A stretch of 64,000 nt of DNA from Fasciolopsis buskii (GCA_008360955.1 LUCM01010502.1:1-64000); one strand, 5' to 3'. Numbered from the stretch's first letter, positions 1 to 12,441 are shown. Notes: generated by a model not told the origin, from the sequence alone. Translations and numbers: made by a program.

Positions 1-2228
1 ATTGACGGTTATCTTGCGAGGGCATATTTCTATTCGCAAAACGTAATAGAGAATTATGTCAGTAGTATAATGGCTCGGCTAACTTCGTGAAACCACAAAC
101 ACTTATCAGACAGGTTTAATTACTTTTGGAAATCACTAGCTCCAGTTCATGTCCCCGGCTCTCGAACGCAGAAGACTGGGACGGTTTCAGTGAGCAATTA
201 GATTTTGCTATTACGTGATAAATTATTGCAGCCGCAATCGGGATTGAACACTAATCCATAAGTAGAAATTTGCTCTAGAATAAATAGTTTGATGTTCAGG
301 CCAGAATATAGTTGAGACGATTACATTTAGAGCAATACCACGGGGTGGCTTTGGATGGAGTAGGCACGGACTGGAGCAATGCATCACAGAGTACGAGTGG
401 TTGATCGATCGACGTTCCGGCCGAATTCTTACTGGTTTTGGTCATGGTCGGTGTCTCGAGCTCAGCAGACCGAGTGGGGTTAGCGGACAGTTGGGTCCTC
501 ATAAGTGTCTGACCAGTGGAGTGAACTGTCATCTAATGCTGTCCAATTTGCGGAGTAAAACGAAATGGTAAAGGATTATTTAATACATTGAAGTTCTTAT
601 TTGACCAGAGTTAGTCGATAGTGCGAAGTGCTTGAAATACCGGTTGGTCCGGAAGTGACCGTCGCACTAGAAAAATTCATGCACAGGTCTTACACAGAGT
701 TGCAGAGACTGTGATGTATTTTGGTTGCACGTTTGAAGTATGAGTTTAGTGGAAGGTGGACGCCCCACAGTCACTGGCCCCACTGCATGGGTGGAACCGG
801 CAAAAGCTACTTTGAAAATTAGAGCTACATAGAGCCACCTAGGATCTTGTCAAGTCAAGTGATACGGAGCAGGGTGACAGCGAGCTGCAAAGTGGCCGGA
901 GAATCTGGAGTTGCAAAATTGTGACTCTGGATGACAGATTCTTGATTCATTTGACTATCACAAGTCCTAGGATCGAGTGAATGTCTCGTTCTCTTAGATA
1001 AAATGGGCAATGGTGATTAAATCGACCGCTGTATACTTCTAATGCACTAGTTCACTTATTTTCTTCATCGCTAATCTACTGAACAATGTTTTACCCAGTG
1101 TTATCAATTCACCAAGAGATCGTCTTGCTACTCGATTTCGTTGGGATCTGTTTGTTCAACTAGGTCTTATCTCAAATAAATTCGCGCAATTCATTTTAAC
1201 TAAACGCCTTTCCCAAGAGATTTTTTCCTATCTGTCTTTAATCCTGTGCACACTCAGGGACCAAATATTTCGGACATTGGGTCAAATTTCGAGCTGTCTT
1301 CGTCCTGTTTGACCAGCCGAATTTAGGTATGATAGACTGGCTCTTCACATACAGAATCAAGCTCATGCATTCAAGGCGTTGGAGGCTTGCTCACTCACAG
1401 ACTTTCGAGGGCTCATGTGTGACTTTTCTCACCACTGTATAAAATCCGTGGAAGAATTTTCATCGGGAGACAGCCAATCCCGGACCGATTGGTAATTCTG
1501 ATTACGGCTTTGTTAAGTTATTTTTTTCGAATATGTGATTACATTTTAATGGCTGGAAAAGCTTATTTTGCTAAGGACTACTGCACGAAATGAATCACGA
1601 CACGTGGGATTGGGAGATGCTAAACTACGGGAGTCGGTCGTTCATCCCCATTTCCGCTCCAAATTAAAGCACGTCAGTTGCACATTGCTTTTGATACATA
1701 ACAAACCAGATAAGCCAGAATTAGTAACAATAGTAATCGTGGTCAACTGGTGGTTTGAGCATTGAAACTCCATGCCGAATCAGTTAGTCCTGAACGACTT
1801 GACAACTCGAAATAATGCATTAATGCTAGTTGTTGACTTTGCTAAGTCGTGCTAACACAATAATTATCGAACGCTGGTTCTGAGTTTGCCAGACTTTATC
1901 TGTTCTGGGACAACTTAGGTATTCAACAAGGAAATACCCGGAATATTTTACCATAATCACCATCAGATCTGCTCAGTGTTGAACTAATGTCACGTAGTAA
2001 AAATGAGCAAATCACCGATTTGTGACATGCGGTCTCATCCAAGGTGATGTAAGCTAGAGTCATAAACGTTAATTGGTCGGATGCAGACACCTGCACCTAA
2101 AACATACGTGCACATTGTTTGATTGGTCTAATATCATTCGCACGAGATGGATCTGAATCTGCGCGTCAATGATTAAATAAAATGTGCGTTGCCATCGGAA
2201 TTTTCGCATTATTTGTTGTTGATTGACA
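1..2228. other. intergenic, nothing recognised
   Basis: No domain, repeat or RNA is recognisable here. Two open stretches with splice-like edges (1259-1325 and 1397-1490, + strand) can be joined in phase, but they resemble no family. The ATG at 2229 that opens the next exon makes upstream coding exons unnecessary, so they are not annotated. A 78-codon open frame on the - strand (296-532) has no supporting feature. Confidence 0.4.
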
Positions 2229-2406
2229 ATGCCCAGGTTTCTCATCTCGTCCCATTTACCGGAAGAGGAAACCGCCGGTCAGCCCGTTCGTGATGTTCCA
2301 TGGGATGTACAAGATGATTATCAGTTTATCACATTGGAACGATTCCATGAGAAAATCAAATCTTTGATCCATTTCCCCATCTCAAAAACCAACATACATC
2401 TGTCAC
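2229..2406 (+). CDS. PB1-UBA protein A, exon 1 (start of PB1-like domain)
   Basis: Predicted first coding exon of a two-exon gene whose second exon is 8171-8598. It opens with ATG (A at -3) and ends at a strong donor, C|GTAAGT, after 59 codons plus one base. Residues 1-59 can be read as the first half of a PB1 domain: a strand around RFLISSHL, a second strand around VRDVPWDV, then a helix (TLERFHEKIKSLIHFP) lining up with the first helix of p62-type PB1 domains, which also ends in FP. The phase-1 end matches the phase-1 start of the UBA exon. A direct splice to the strong acceptor at 2556-2558 instead would hit a stop within five codons. The PB1 call is a by-eye structural match; I am fairly but not fully sure this exon belongs to the UBA gene. 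Confidence 0.5.
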
Positions 2407-5400
2407 GTAAGTTTTGATCGGCCTCTTTCATTCCCTGTAACAAGACGAGCCTTTTTAATATAATGCACACTTCTCCTATTCTCCCAACTTAAATTTATTC
2501 TTGCTGTTACTCATCGTAATCGGTTTGGCAATAACACTTTAAATTGTTCCGTTTTCAGTTTACGGTAATTGAGGTACCAACTGAATTGGAACTTCATCCG
2601 GACTGGAAACTGGCTGGAAGTATCCGTTTATTCCCAGTGCACCATTTCAACTGATATCGTAATCCATCCTGATTGTGGTAGGGCGAAACAAAAATAAACT
2701 TCAGAATACCATTCTTAAGAGCTAAGGTTGAGTTTCATATATACATTTCACATAGAGATTCAGTAGCCGACACTAAAGAATCATAAGGTTGTGTTGGCAG
2801 TAATATTAGTGGCAGCAACGGTAATAACACTACTGAAAGCATGTTTTCATAATCCATGCGAAACTTATCAGTAACTTTGAATTTGAAGACGCTCATGTAT
2901 ATATATATATTACCTCTACATCTAATTATCCCAGGCATGCAATATGAAAATCAGCTCGTCAATAACGAACGTGTGACGGGGAATCTACACGATCGAAGTA
3001 AATAGGCTGGGGGCAATAAGTCGAACTGCTAAAAGCTCCTTGATCTGGTAGCCTTCCACCAGTTACAGCTCAAAGAACTGCCTCCAACACGTAACTCGAA
3101 GGGTTATTCTCACGTTCTTTTGAAAAATAGATCCAATACCAAATTTTGTCCTTCAACAATCCGGAAGTTATCTCCATCCGACGAGTATTTGGTAATGAAT
3201 TAGACATTAAACCTTTGGAATTGTGGGACACATGTTTTGAACCAAGGTCAACCGCAGTTTCCAAGTGACAATTAGGGAAAAAACAACTATTCCTGTTGTA
3301 TTTTTAAATGTAAAACAGAAATTTTGCAGAGTGATCCATTCAGTTTACTCCACGTGACTAACAAACGTTGGTTACTTAATTCTGTGATCTGAGGTTTGCA
3401 AGTGCTGCGACTCAAGTAGAAGTGGCTCCAATAAGAGATACCTAAAGATGTAGTGGATAATTTGCATTTTCTTGGAGATAACAACTCATATTCAGATAAT
3501 TCTTCGAATGACATAAAAGCGCAGTTAAGTGGTGAAAAACACTGAGTTACTGTGCAACTTTTCTGTTTTTTGTAAAGAATCAGTAGTGTGGCATATTCAT
3601 TGCAACCCACCTGGGACGCGAACCCGAGATAGACGAAGGTAAATCGAACATCACGGGCCCAAACCTAACCTGGATAGCTTTCTCAAAGGTTGGCCAGATC
3701 TTCAACACTGAATCATCTAGCAAAATCTGCGCAGATCACAGGCCAAGTCACCGTTGAAAAAAACAGGATTAGGACGGAGAATTGCAAATCGATAGCCCCA
3801 AGTGTTTTGATGTTCAACGTGCTTTCCATACGATTTGATAAGCACCGTCAAAACCCAAATCACCGTTTAAAAATCAGTTGATATAGTTGATCAAGCAAAT
3901 GGCACCGATAATGTGTATCGGTAGTCATAGAAAAGCCATTTGTAGTGCCAGCAGTCAAAAGAATGTACTGAGTCGTGTAGGCATTTGCCAAAATGGTCAA
4001 AAGTTGTCAGCTGGACTCTGACCGATCGCGTTCCAATTACAAAGGCGAACAATTTAACTGATGTTCGCATTGGGTATATCTTGATTTCTCACCTACTGAC
4101 CTGATACTGTTTTATTTTGTTTTTAAGATTGGTGAAGAAGCGGACATGGAAAAGTGATAAGATTCTCTCCTGCTATCCCGGCTTTCACGGTGTAGTCCAT
4201 TTCCATATTTCGCAGCCGCCGATATTGAACTTTCTCGCAGTACTATGCTATTTACGGGGTAGCTACTGGAAATGTTTTCAGTAGGCTAAATTTAAATTCA
4301 ATCGTAGCATTGAAAGCAGGACTGACTATCCGGCGCGTTTGGCGTTAAATAATTTGACCACCTCTCTGCGCGTTGCGACAATTTTGACAATAAAATAAAA
4401 CCAGGAAAAATTGCCAGCCTCTCGAAGAGTTTTAATCCAAAAGTAAATAGTTTTCGTCCAAAGTGTCCCGTCAACAACCCGAGCTATAAATGCTAAACTA
4501 CAAATCTGGGTTTTTTCTGCCAGAAAACAAAACCGCAGACTCCCCAAAGACCCCGAGCGTCTCAGTTGCAAAATTTAAAATTACTCTAGGATTTACTCAC
4601 AATGGAAGTATCTTAAGTTGGATGATGCGCAACCTATTATTTTCAGCCATTTGCCGTTCGTATTTCATCGCCTGCTCAGCTGTAATGGGGAAATACACAT
4701 CTCTGATTGCTGTAGAACACGTGATCAACACAACAGGATATACTTATGGAGCTACTTACTTCGAAAGGTATGCAAGGCAATTTGTTCGAGATCTTCCACG
4801 CTTACATAAGATCGTGGTTACTGTAGTCCGCGGGCTCGATATTGGAGTAGTAAACAGCCTCCCATATTATTCCAGCATGAAGATCATATTAGCCTGACTC
4901 TATTTTGATGACACAGACAAAAATATATGCCATATGTATATATTTTAGTGGGTAGCGAATTATAAATAAGAGAACTTCCCTAAAGTTTGCGCCAGCAAAG
5001 ATGCAGCGAAATGGTTTCGAAATTAGCGCTTACAGTCTCACCATTCTATGATTTCTGAAATTCACTGAAATTCGTAAAGAACTGTTTAGGAAATCGTGTT
5101 CGACTAAATTGATTAATTATGAATGAAATAATGAGCAACCTTCCATGGGACACTTGAGCAGCCCTCATCGTTCTTGCTAATTTGGTTATAAACTTACCAT
5201 AGAAATTTCCAGGCGAAGAACAACACATGTGCTACTTACTCATATGATATATTTCTTTTCCTGGGGGTTTCAAGAGATGAGGAATAACGGAAGTTTGACC
5301 GTAGTTTCGATCAATTTATTCGTGGAATCCCTTATACTGAATTAGGTTGACGCACCACGGGGCAACAAGCGGAACTTGGTTTGCTTTTATGGCGGCAGTT

Positions 5401-8170
5401 CTTTTTCATTGATTGCATAATGACTGACGAAGTATGTGAATAGTGGGCCAACAATTCAGCAATCGGAGGATTCGAGGCGAATTTGCATCTACCGACTGAG
5501 ACTGTTTCTCAATTACAGTCGAGTACTAATTTCCACTTTGTTTATTCTTACATTAAAGCCATTCAGTTTGGTACTGAAACGTTGTCCTAATGTCTCGAAA
5601 AGACCGACTGCAAAGCATCTTCATCTGATGCAGATAGCAACTAGCCAGACTCAAGTGGTTTTTGCTCGTGATAACCAGGCCACGCGTAGCTCACAGGGGA
5701 AAATTCCTGGTCTCGGTTACACGGTATCCAACCGGTGTTCTCTTGCATAAAGTTTAAATATCGAACTTGCAGAGCACCTCGGGCTCAGTCCAACACGATG
5801 GGTTAGTTCACCGAGATGCCAGATCTCACACTCAAAAAGCAAGCATGAGAAATGATCCTCATCAAATGGTGAAGAATATCGATCAGGTGCCATTTACAAT
5901 GCGCCTAATGTGACATGCAATAGTTGAATGTTCGGCGGGCCTCTCAACAATAAACTTTTTTATAATGTGCACAGTTCGGAATTACGTCCGCGATATTCAG
6001 AACTGTCATTTGACTGGTTTACTGATATCTCGCAAACAGGGCTCCATAAACATGATCCATCTTACATGGCCACATTTACCCGGGCAAACGTTGATTTCGC
6101 ATTGACAGTTTGTAGGATACTGTGCAGTTGGCGGGCTTGTTAGATTTTATGATAGAGACATTTTCACCTGTTTTTAACTGTTGTCATTCTCACTGCCAGA
6201 TAACGTGGGAAACGATGCGAACTCGTTTAATTGGGCTGCGTTCAACGGGGTGCATGAGTGCACGACTCTTGAGTTATTGAAATTTGTGATTTTTCCTACA
6301 TGCATCCCTGTCCGAAGTAAGCAACTGCGTATCATGCCTTCACTGACCTCATGAACAGTCGCGATAGTGACCATGGTTGTTTAGATGTACAAAAGTGATA
6401 AGTGGTATGCAAATTGTAATTCACATGTTGCACTTCATATTTCGCTCGATGAGATATCCAATCGAAATACTCGCTTATTGTTGGAGCATAAGCCTTTCCG
6501 CGATTTTTCGTTTGCCCACCACAGTTCTTAATTCTGTCGAATTGTTCCTTAGCTCAGCTAGATTCATTCTTATTTGTCCGGCGATAGCCTGACCCATAAT
6601 CACCGACCTTACTGCTGCATGAATCCAGCGTGTCCTAAACTAAACGATCTACTCCTAGGGTTTTTCTCCAATATTCATTAGTCACATACAACGGCTGATT
6701 TTTGGTCTCCCAAATCACATCATCTTTGAACAGAGTGATCCATTCTCAATGAAAGTCCAATAGTCTCGATATCTAATAATCACACCTAATGTCCTGTGTG
6801 TCTATTAGATCACACACGATTCAGTGTATGATAGGAAAATATTCCCTCCTGAGCAAAGCTCGAGTGGAAGTTCAATGAGCCAGCTTTCAGCTTTCGCCAT
6901 ACGAGGAAGCACTGGCTGTAATGTGACATTATTCTTTGTATGCAAAAGTCTATACAATACAATGTATGCCGACCAACCAGCAACTACTATTTGATATATT
7001 GTTTTTTTTATCTAAGTGTTTTTGGCCAGTCTCAACCTCAAGTCGAATCGGGATTTGATGATGAACTACGAAATGCAGGATAAACGAACAAATCCTGTGG
7101 GTCCAGCATCGGTATAAATGAATGCGTTATGTCTTCCGCTGAGGAGTAACCGACGCGGGAATCATTGATTAATCTCGAGAGGGAGGTTTGCCCTGGCGCC
7201 GAGGCGGTCAAGTGTTTGACCCCACTTGTGCTTATCGATCATAGGCTGATTCGTATTTTCTTGCCGTTTAGTCGAACTTTCGACCATATCCGATGGTTTT
7301 TGCATTTGGCTTTTTCGCCTGGTTGCGCACACCGTTTTGATTGTTCTAATCCAGATGTTTAAGTTTTGCGGTGCATGCTTAAAGTATGAAGCTACATTTG
7401 ATGCAGTCGCTTTACCTACTTCTAATGCAGCGTCCATGATCTATCAATGAGCCCCAACGATTTCGACCGCAAGATAGTCAATATACTTCGCCAGTCAAGG
7501 ACGAGATCCGAAAATTGAGTGGAACGAATAACACGGCAAAAGCCTAGATTAGTGCATAGTTATTTGATGTGTATATAATATTGTCATACCAATAAATGTC
7601 CTTGTTTATACTGGTGACCCGAGTCTTTTTGTCAAACAAAGCCAGCGTCAACGAATATCGATTACTGGTTGATTCAACTGTGAATTAACTGAAACATTCT
7701 GTTACGGAACAGAACAAACTTCAGGGTTTTCGTTGGAACATATCACCTTTGGGTAGTAAGATATCATGATGACTAGACACGGCGCAGCCTGGCAGATTCT
7801 AGAACTATTTGCTTTCATATTTTCTGGGATGCAAACCCTATTTTTGATGACTACTAGCTCAGCAAGACTGAGAAAATTTCCAACCAGACAATGGTACGAT
7901 ATGCATTAACTTGAAACTACCAAACTAGACTAGAAAAGGTCAGACTTGTTTTTCAAGGAACATACCAATGATGACAAATCATGTTTTAGGTGTACATGAT
8001 GACGGGGAAGCCCTGGGAGACAACTAGGAAAGTCAAGAGCGCAAGATACTAAATGGTTATACATTTGTATTCTCTGACTTGCTAATTCTACTCTTTATTC
8101 CACTAACTTGTTTTTGGCTAGATCAATTAAACAGTTATCACCTGTTTATATCGTCCATTGATACTTCTAG
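2407..8170 (+). other. inferred 5.8-kb intron of PB1-UBA protein A
   Basis: The stretch between the two inferred exons begins GTAAGT and ends CTTCTAG. It contains a short (AT)n run at 2896-2911 and an AATAAA at 2693-2698 that could be a cryptic polyadenylation signal. On the opposite strand lie the candidate exons listed at 4326-5228. Near 3605-3630 there is a short stretch resembling a Pol III B box on the - strand. Other long open frames (for example 4490-4897 and 5436-5750) show no recognisable product and overlap competing open frames on both strands. Confidence 0.4.
4326..5228 (-). CDS. candidate three-exon small protein (49 aa), nested in intron
   Basis: Speculative gene model: exons 5198-5228, 4601-4679 and 4326-4365 on the - strand. 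The ATG at 5228 has an in-frame TAG two codons upstream. The donors are G|GTAAGT and T|GTGAGT, and the second exon follows a good pyrimidine tract ending in ACAG. The phases (1, then 2) agree and the joined frame is exactly 50 codons with its stop. The product starts MCCSSPGN, has a charged stretch with heptad-like spacing (EQAMKYERQMAENNRL) and ends NAKRAG. I recognise no family. The same bases are also open in two + frames, and no AATAAA follows, so chance is a serious alternative. Confidence 0.22.
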
Positions 8171-8598
8171 ATAATAATACTACTCGAGTCGCTGTGACTA
8201 GTGAGGAAAGCTTGCACAATGGGATCGAGTCTATCCTTGAGCATTGTGGAAACCATACTGGTCCCATCCACGTGATCGTTGAGCTGAGTACCAAAACACC
8301 TGCGCAGACGGAACACAAACCTGATTCTTCCAACGAGGACAATAATATTTCGAAACGGAATCCTGAAGAAACTGAAAAATCCAATAAACCTGTGAAACTG
8401 AGCGATCCGATCAAATGGTCCAATCTGTCAGAAGAAAGTGTACAGCTTACTATTCAAACTCTACGCTCAATGGGCTATGAGCAAAAGAAGAGTTACTTGA
8501 GAAAGTTAATCCATATAGCCCAGGGTCATTTGGGCCAAATCGTGGACTTCCTTCAGGTATATCCGAATGGAATAGAGAAAGTTAAGCCTGCGTCTTGA
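8171..8598 (+). CDS. PB1-UBA protein A, exon 2 (end of PB1, LIR-like motif, UBA)
   Basis: Terminal coding exon giving residues 60-201 of a 201-residue protein when joined to 2229-2406. It starts after TTCTAG in phase 1. The first 35 residues fit the second half of a PB1 domain: an acidic turn (VTSEESL, like the SDEEL of p62), a helix, and a last strand GPIHVIVEL. A polar linker of about 45 residues follows, then WSNL (about 142-145), which fits the W-x-x-L core of LC3-interacting motifs. A UBA domain occupies about 150-190, with the hallmark TLRSMGY loop and a hydrophobic third helix (QIVDFLQ). UBA domains bind ubiquitin and PB1 domains pair or polymerise, so a cytosolic ubiquitin or autophagy adaptor is the inferred role. 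No ZZ finger is visible between the domains, unlike SQSTM1 or NBR1. Confidence 0.68.
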
Positions 8599-8639
8599 TC
8601 CAATACAAAATTCTGGAAAGTTGAAATCGATTTCGTCAG

Positions 8640-8645
8640 AATAAA
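8640..8645 (+). promoter_or_regulatory. polyadenylation signal AATAAA
   Basis: Canonical hexamer 41 bases after the TGA of the UBA exon, which is a normal position for a short 3' UTR and supports 8171-8598 being a terminal exon. Confidence 0.5.
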
Positions 8646-9124
8646 TTAATTTTATTGTGCCACCTGTGGAAAATACACTGATAACTTTTACTCCCGTGAT
8701 CATAGTGTAAACCTGATTTTTCACGAGTTTTCTTCTGGATATGTGACTATGAATGAACACGGTTCCGCTAGCTGAATTGTTCAACTCTCGGTGATAGGGA
8801 ACAAAAAGCAGCAGAAAAATCATGTCTGTTTATATTTGGTGAATCGATTTTTAAATATATCGGCACGTATGTAGGTGTCCCATTCACTGATCGTACTAAA
8901 ATATAACCCACAATTTACCTTACTCTCAGTTACCTATCAGATGCAAACTTGACTGACGTGAGTGGATTGGTCACATATACTGTATCTAATGGACGCGAGA
9001 AGCTATGGATACCACTTTGTGAGACTGGAGAAACAATAGAAATGAGTACCACATGGATGGCTCGTGAGTTACCTTGACCAGTGTCATGAGCAAAGACCAA
9101 GCGATTCATGTGATCTGATTACGA
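8646..9124. other. intergenic, one weak candidate exon
   Basis: No named feature. A + strand open stretch at about 8933-9062 lies between a TCTCAG acceptor and a GTGAGT donor. Overlapping - strand frames are equally open, so no coding call is made. Confidence 0.3.
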
Positions 9125-9625
9125 TTACTCAGTCGTTATTTGTTCACTGGGGCGAAAGTAAGGAGTTTTGAAGCTGTCCGAGCGAGAACAAGAAAGGCTG
9201 TTACGTTACCAAAGTTTAGGAAAAGTACACGGAAATTTATATAGAAGCAGTCTCACTCGAGAACCCGCTTGGATCCTATGTGTTATATCTATCACAAGAG
9301 AGAGCAGTGTAATGCGGACGAATGTGTTCTAAAAGAGCAGAAAATAACTCACGCGGTGTTGCTTCCAAACCTGCAAATATCATTGCAGTTGAACAGCAAT
9401 ATGGGACGGGTGCTGTAAGGTGCAGTCCCAGATCACGATGTTAACACAACTGAAAAGTTCATATCTTCCGAAGAAAATCGCGCGAGATACACCTCTGAAT
9501 AAAACGATAATCCCGGGGATCTTCCAAACAAAATGACCTTCCAGAATGACTGTTTATGAAAACAATCGATTTAGAAGCTGGGTAATGTAGCAAAACATCA
9601 TGGCCTTGAACTGTCCGGTCTAAAC
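9125..9625 (-). CDS. candidate 3' end of a gene, three short exons, unknown product
   Basis: Possible C-terminal exons on the - strand at 9493-9625, 9353-9412 and 9125-9173, separated by introns of 80 and 179 bases. Acceptors are CTCCCTAG, CCTTACAG and a pyrimidine-rich tract ending GGACAG. Donors are AG|GTGTAT and GC|GTGAGT. All phases agree (phase-1 entry, then 2, then 2) and the frame closes with TAA at 9125-9127. The first piece has balanced composition (for example VQGHDVLLHYPASKS); the middle has NCNDIC; the end reads FRPSEQITTE. I recognise no family. The upstream part of the gene would lie at higher coordinates, where I found no convincing exon, and no AATAAA is evident downstream. 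Chance assembly cannot be excluded. Confidence 0.3.
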
Positions 9626-9889
9626 CTAGGGAGAACCAAAAATATCTGTGATCCATGTGCCGGGTGTGCAAATGCATATGAAATGGTTCGCTCTAGACTG
9701 AACGAATTGCAGTCTGTCATGCTCGATAACTATCAAAAATGAATTCCCTTAACAAACGAAGAAATTGTTTGAAGGAATGGCTGCGGTAACTATACACACA
9801 AAAGGTAAAGATTGTATTAGTAAAGGATTGTTTTCACAAACTTGTTCATCATGTGATATCAATCCTCAACTGGGATTTAAAAATACCAT

Positions 9890-10035
9890 GGAAGTACCAA
9901 ACAGCCGTTTCATCCTTGTTAGGAACTGCCACCAGCACTTAACCACAGCCTGTTCCCCCCAACTGAGACTCGAATCCCGGAAGAACGATTGGAGTCAAAC
10001 GTCCTAGTGATTACGCTACCAGCGAGGCTTTCAGT
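9890..10035 (-). mobile_element. tRNA-derived SINE-like copy, family A
   Basis: Read on the - strand this has a Pol III A-box-like TAGCGTAATCA (10008-10018) and, about 40 bases on, a B box GATTCGAGTCT (within 9965-9978). That spacing is tRNA-like. The block is similar along its length to 21904-22045, including the shared tail CCTTGTTAGGAA read on the + strand. It is diverged and has no intact tRNA fold, so it is an old SINE copy rather than a tRNA gene. Confidence 0.6.
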
Positions 10036-10493
10036 GACTAGGTGCTCACGGCCATGTAAGTCAGTAACGGATCGGCGCAATTTCATCAGGTGCAAGATTT
10101 TTCATTTTCAATCACGTCAGGACCAGTTAATGCCACTCAGGCGTATCATCAAGGAACGACCAATGTAAGTAAGTCTCGCTCTAAATTTTCGCACACGACT
10201 AATACAGTAATAGGTCGACCCACTGACATGGCGAATGTAGTCATTTTGATTCTGTCGGTTTCCGAGACATTTCTCCAAGGCACGGTGTAGTTTAGCAAGT
10301 GGAAGGCTAAAACGAAAAGCGGGCTCTTCGCATACCGAAGTTTGATTTTTTATGATTCAGCGGTTAACATGATGAATTTGGACAAAATCGTCCAGCGTCC
10401 GGCTCAAAATACCGTCGATCACTTCCCCATCGGTAGAGTGTCAACGACCGAGGCAGTCTCCCTGAAATAGCACAAATTTGTAGTATAATAAAT

Positions 10494-10590
10494 AAAAAAA
10501 GGGGGGGGGGGAAGGATTGCAGCTCATTATTATTATTACCATAATTACTATCACTGTTATCAGTACTAGTATTATTATTATTTCTATTAA
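10494..10590. repeat. low-complexity tract: A7G11 run and ATT-rich microsatellite
   Basis: Seven A are followed directly by eleven G (10494-10511), then broken ATT triplet runs to about 10590. This is simple sequence with no coding meaning. Confidence 0.85.
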
Positions 10591-12402
10591 TACCTCGCAT
10601 TTCAACAGGTTAATTATTAGAAACGTACGTAGGAAGCCAGCACTTCTACACGGCTAAATGATGCTTTGTGGAAGGGAAATAAATGTCAATGACGGTCGAT
10701 CACTGTTATGTTACGACTTGTAATTGGCATACGACAACTGAATTGAAAATGTAAAAGATTGAATAAAAGCTTAAATATCTGGTTAGGAGGTTTTCATTCC
10801 AAATTTTGTTTGTTCCGGAAAATATCCAGAAAGGGGAGATCAAAATAATGTTCCATAGGTTCGAAGAACCATACTAGGTGGAGTCGGGTTGCTTTTTATG
10901 ATTTTCATCAAAAAGGATTCGTATGCGATGTGACTGAATTTGTTTTGTTTTCAGACAAAAGCATCAAATCTGGATTGGTTAGGGTGGTTTGATGAAAAAC
11001 GAATCAGTTTTTGCAATTTCAAAACAAAAATGAACTTAGAAATTTGAATTTATTGCGCCATCATGAGGGGCTCAAGTTTCCCCTTGTTCCCATTCTGTCT
11101 AGCAGCAAACCAGGCACCGTACAAAGCACTGATTAATAAATCAGCTATATAAAAATGTGGGTATGCGGAAGGAAATCATGGTTCACGTTTGTGTCCGTGA
11201 TTTCCGGTCAACTCCGATCAAGGACTGATTGATCCACTTAGCCGAGGGATCGATAACCAGTGTGAAGTAGAATAAATATGAAGATTGCCAACAAATTCCA
11301 AGCTAGATTTAAATGAGAGGAATTATTCAAACGCGGTTATGAATTTGTCAAGCTAGTCGAGAATCATTTTTGTGATCAAATTGGATGTGGTGAAATGTGG
11401 GTAATGGACCTGATTATTAAAAGGGTGGCGGCTGGATAACAAGAAACTATTTCAGCCACCAATGAAAGTGTTCGATGTTAGCGGTATCTAGTAGGTGCGA
11501 GGATTCAAAGTACAAGTCACGTGGCACTGTTTATTATTGCTTCGCACTCGTCCGTTAAAGCAGACTAGCCCATCAGATTCACGGTGACTCGAGAACGAGA
11601 AAAACGAACATTTCTCGATTGTCATTAGTGCAAACGTACTTCTCCAGTGAGTTTTATGTCTGATCGATATATAAGCAAACAACCTCCAAACGTACCCTAA
11701 TGTTGTTCCTAGTTGTCATGGTTTTGTTGCTGACGTTGGTTGCATAGTCCGGAATCATAGTTATTTGACTCGGAAATTCTAGTCCCTTCTGCTATTTCGC
11801 GTGTCCAAATTCTCACACGAAACCCTGAATACGATGGTGACATATTCTTCACGTTGTACAGTAAAGCTAAGTGGCCATCTTTGAGAGTATTGAGAAGGTA
11901 CGTACCTGAATCGCATGAAACAAAAGGGTGACAAAAGCTAAAGCACCATGTGTAATTACACTTAAGGTTAATTCGCAGATGGATTGTCTAAACTTTGTGA
12001 ATGTACAGGAAATAATAACAATGGGGAAATAAAACACCTCCAGGTTAATTTTAAATTTATTCCGATAGCACTGGCTATAGGAGTTATTTTGATATGTCTT
12101 TTTGTCGTCAATAGTGCGTCGCGCATGCGGTTAAGTCAATGAAATTTCCCGCTTGCCAGATGGGCGTATTCGGTGGTCTAACGGCCAATCATCTCCAGAC
12201 ATCAAACCATTTTACGCTAACCCCACGACCCGGAATAACTGCGAAACTGTTCACGTTCTTCCGAGGAAATTTTGTTCAGCCGTCTTTAGGCCAAATATGC
12301 TACTCACAATGAGAATCCATACTTTCGGATCGTGCATCCTTTCCTTGAAGGGTAGTTTTGCGTGATTGACAGCACACATCTGACACATCGCGCTATGCTT
12401 CC
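10591..12402. other. intergenic, nothing recognised
   Basis: AT-rich sequence with no domain, RNA or repeat that I can identify on either strand. Confidence 0.4.
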
Positions 12403-12441
12403 TGAATGGACTTATTACTCATTCACGCTCCTAATCATTCC
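12403..12441 (+). repeat. partial extra copy of the fold-back element arm
   Basis: About 40 bases closely matching the outer end of the right arm of the fold-back element at 12711-12987 (shared core CATTCACGCTCCTAA, preceded by a related GGACTT block), in the same orientation as that arm. Confidence 0.6.

Noticed and set aside
1259..1490. Two exon-like stretches separated by a short intron upstream of the PB1 exon
   Set aside because: They join in phase but match no family, and the PB1 exon has its own ATG. A competing - strand reading across 1389-1440 is also open.
2559..2654. Strong acceptor followed by an open stretch that could continue the exon ending at 2406
   Set aside because: The phase is wrong: joining C from 2406 to this exon gives a stop within five codons. 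The in-phase partner is the UBA exon at 8171.
4490..4897. 135-codon + strand frame with hydrophobic composition, possibly a membrane protein
   Set aside because: No transporter signature. The same bases are open in another + frame and on the - strand, where splice borders are better.
8933..9062. Exon-like stretch between TCTCAG and GTGAGT with beta-rich composition
   Set aside because: No family match, and overlapping - strand frames with GT/AG borders are equally plausible.
10090..10164. Exon-like stretch from a TCATCAG acceptor to GTAAGT
   Set aside because: It adjoins the SINE copy, two frames are open, and it does not fit the phase of any neighbouring candidate.
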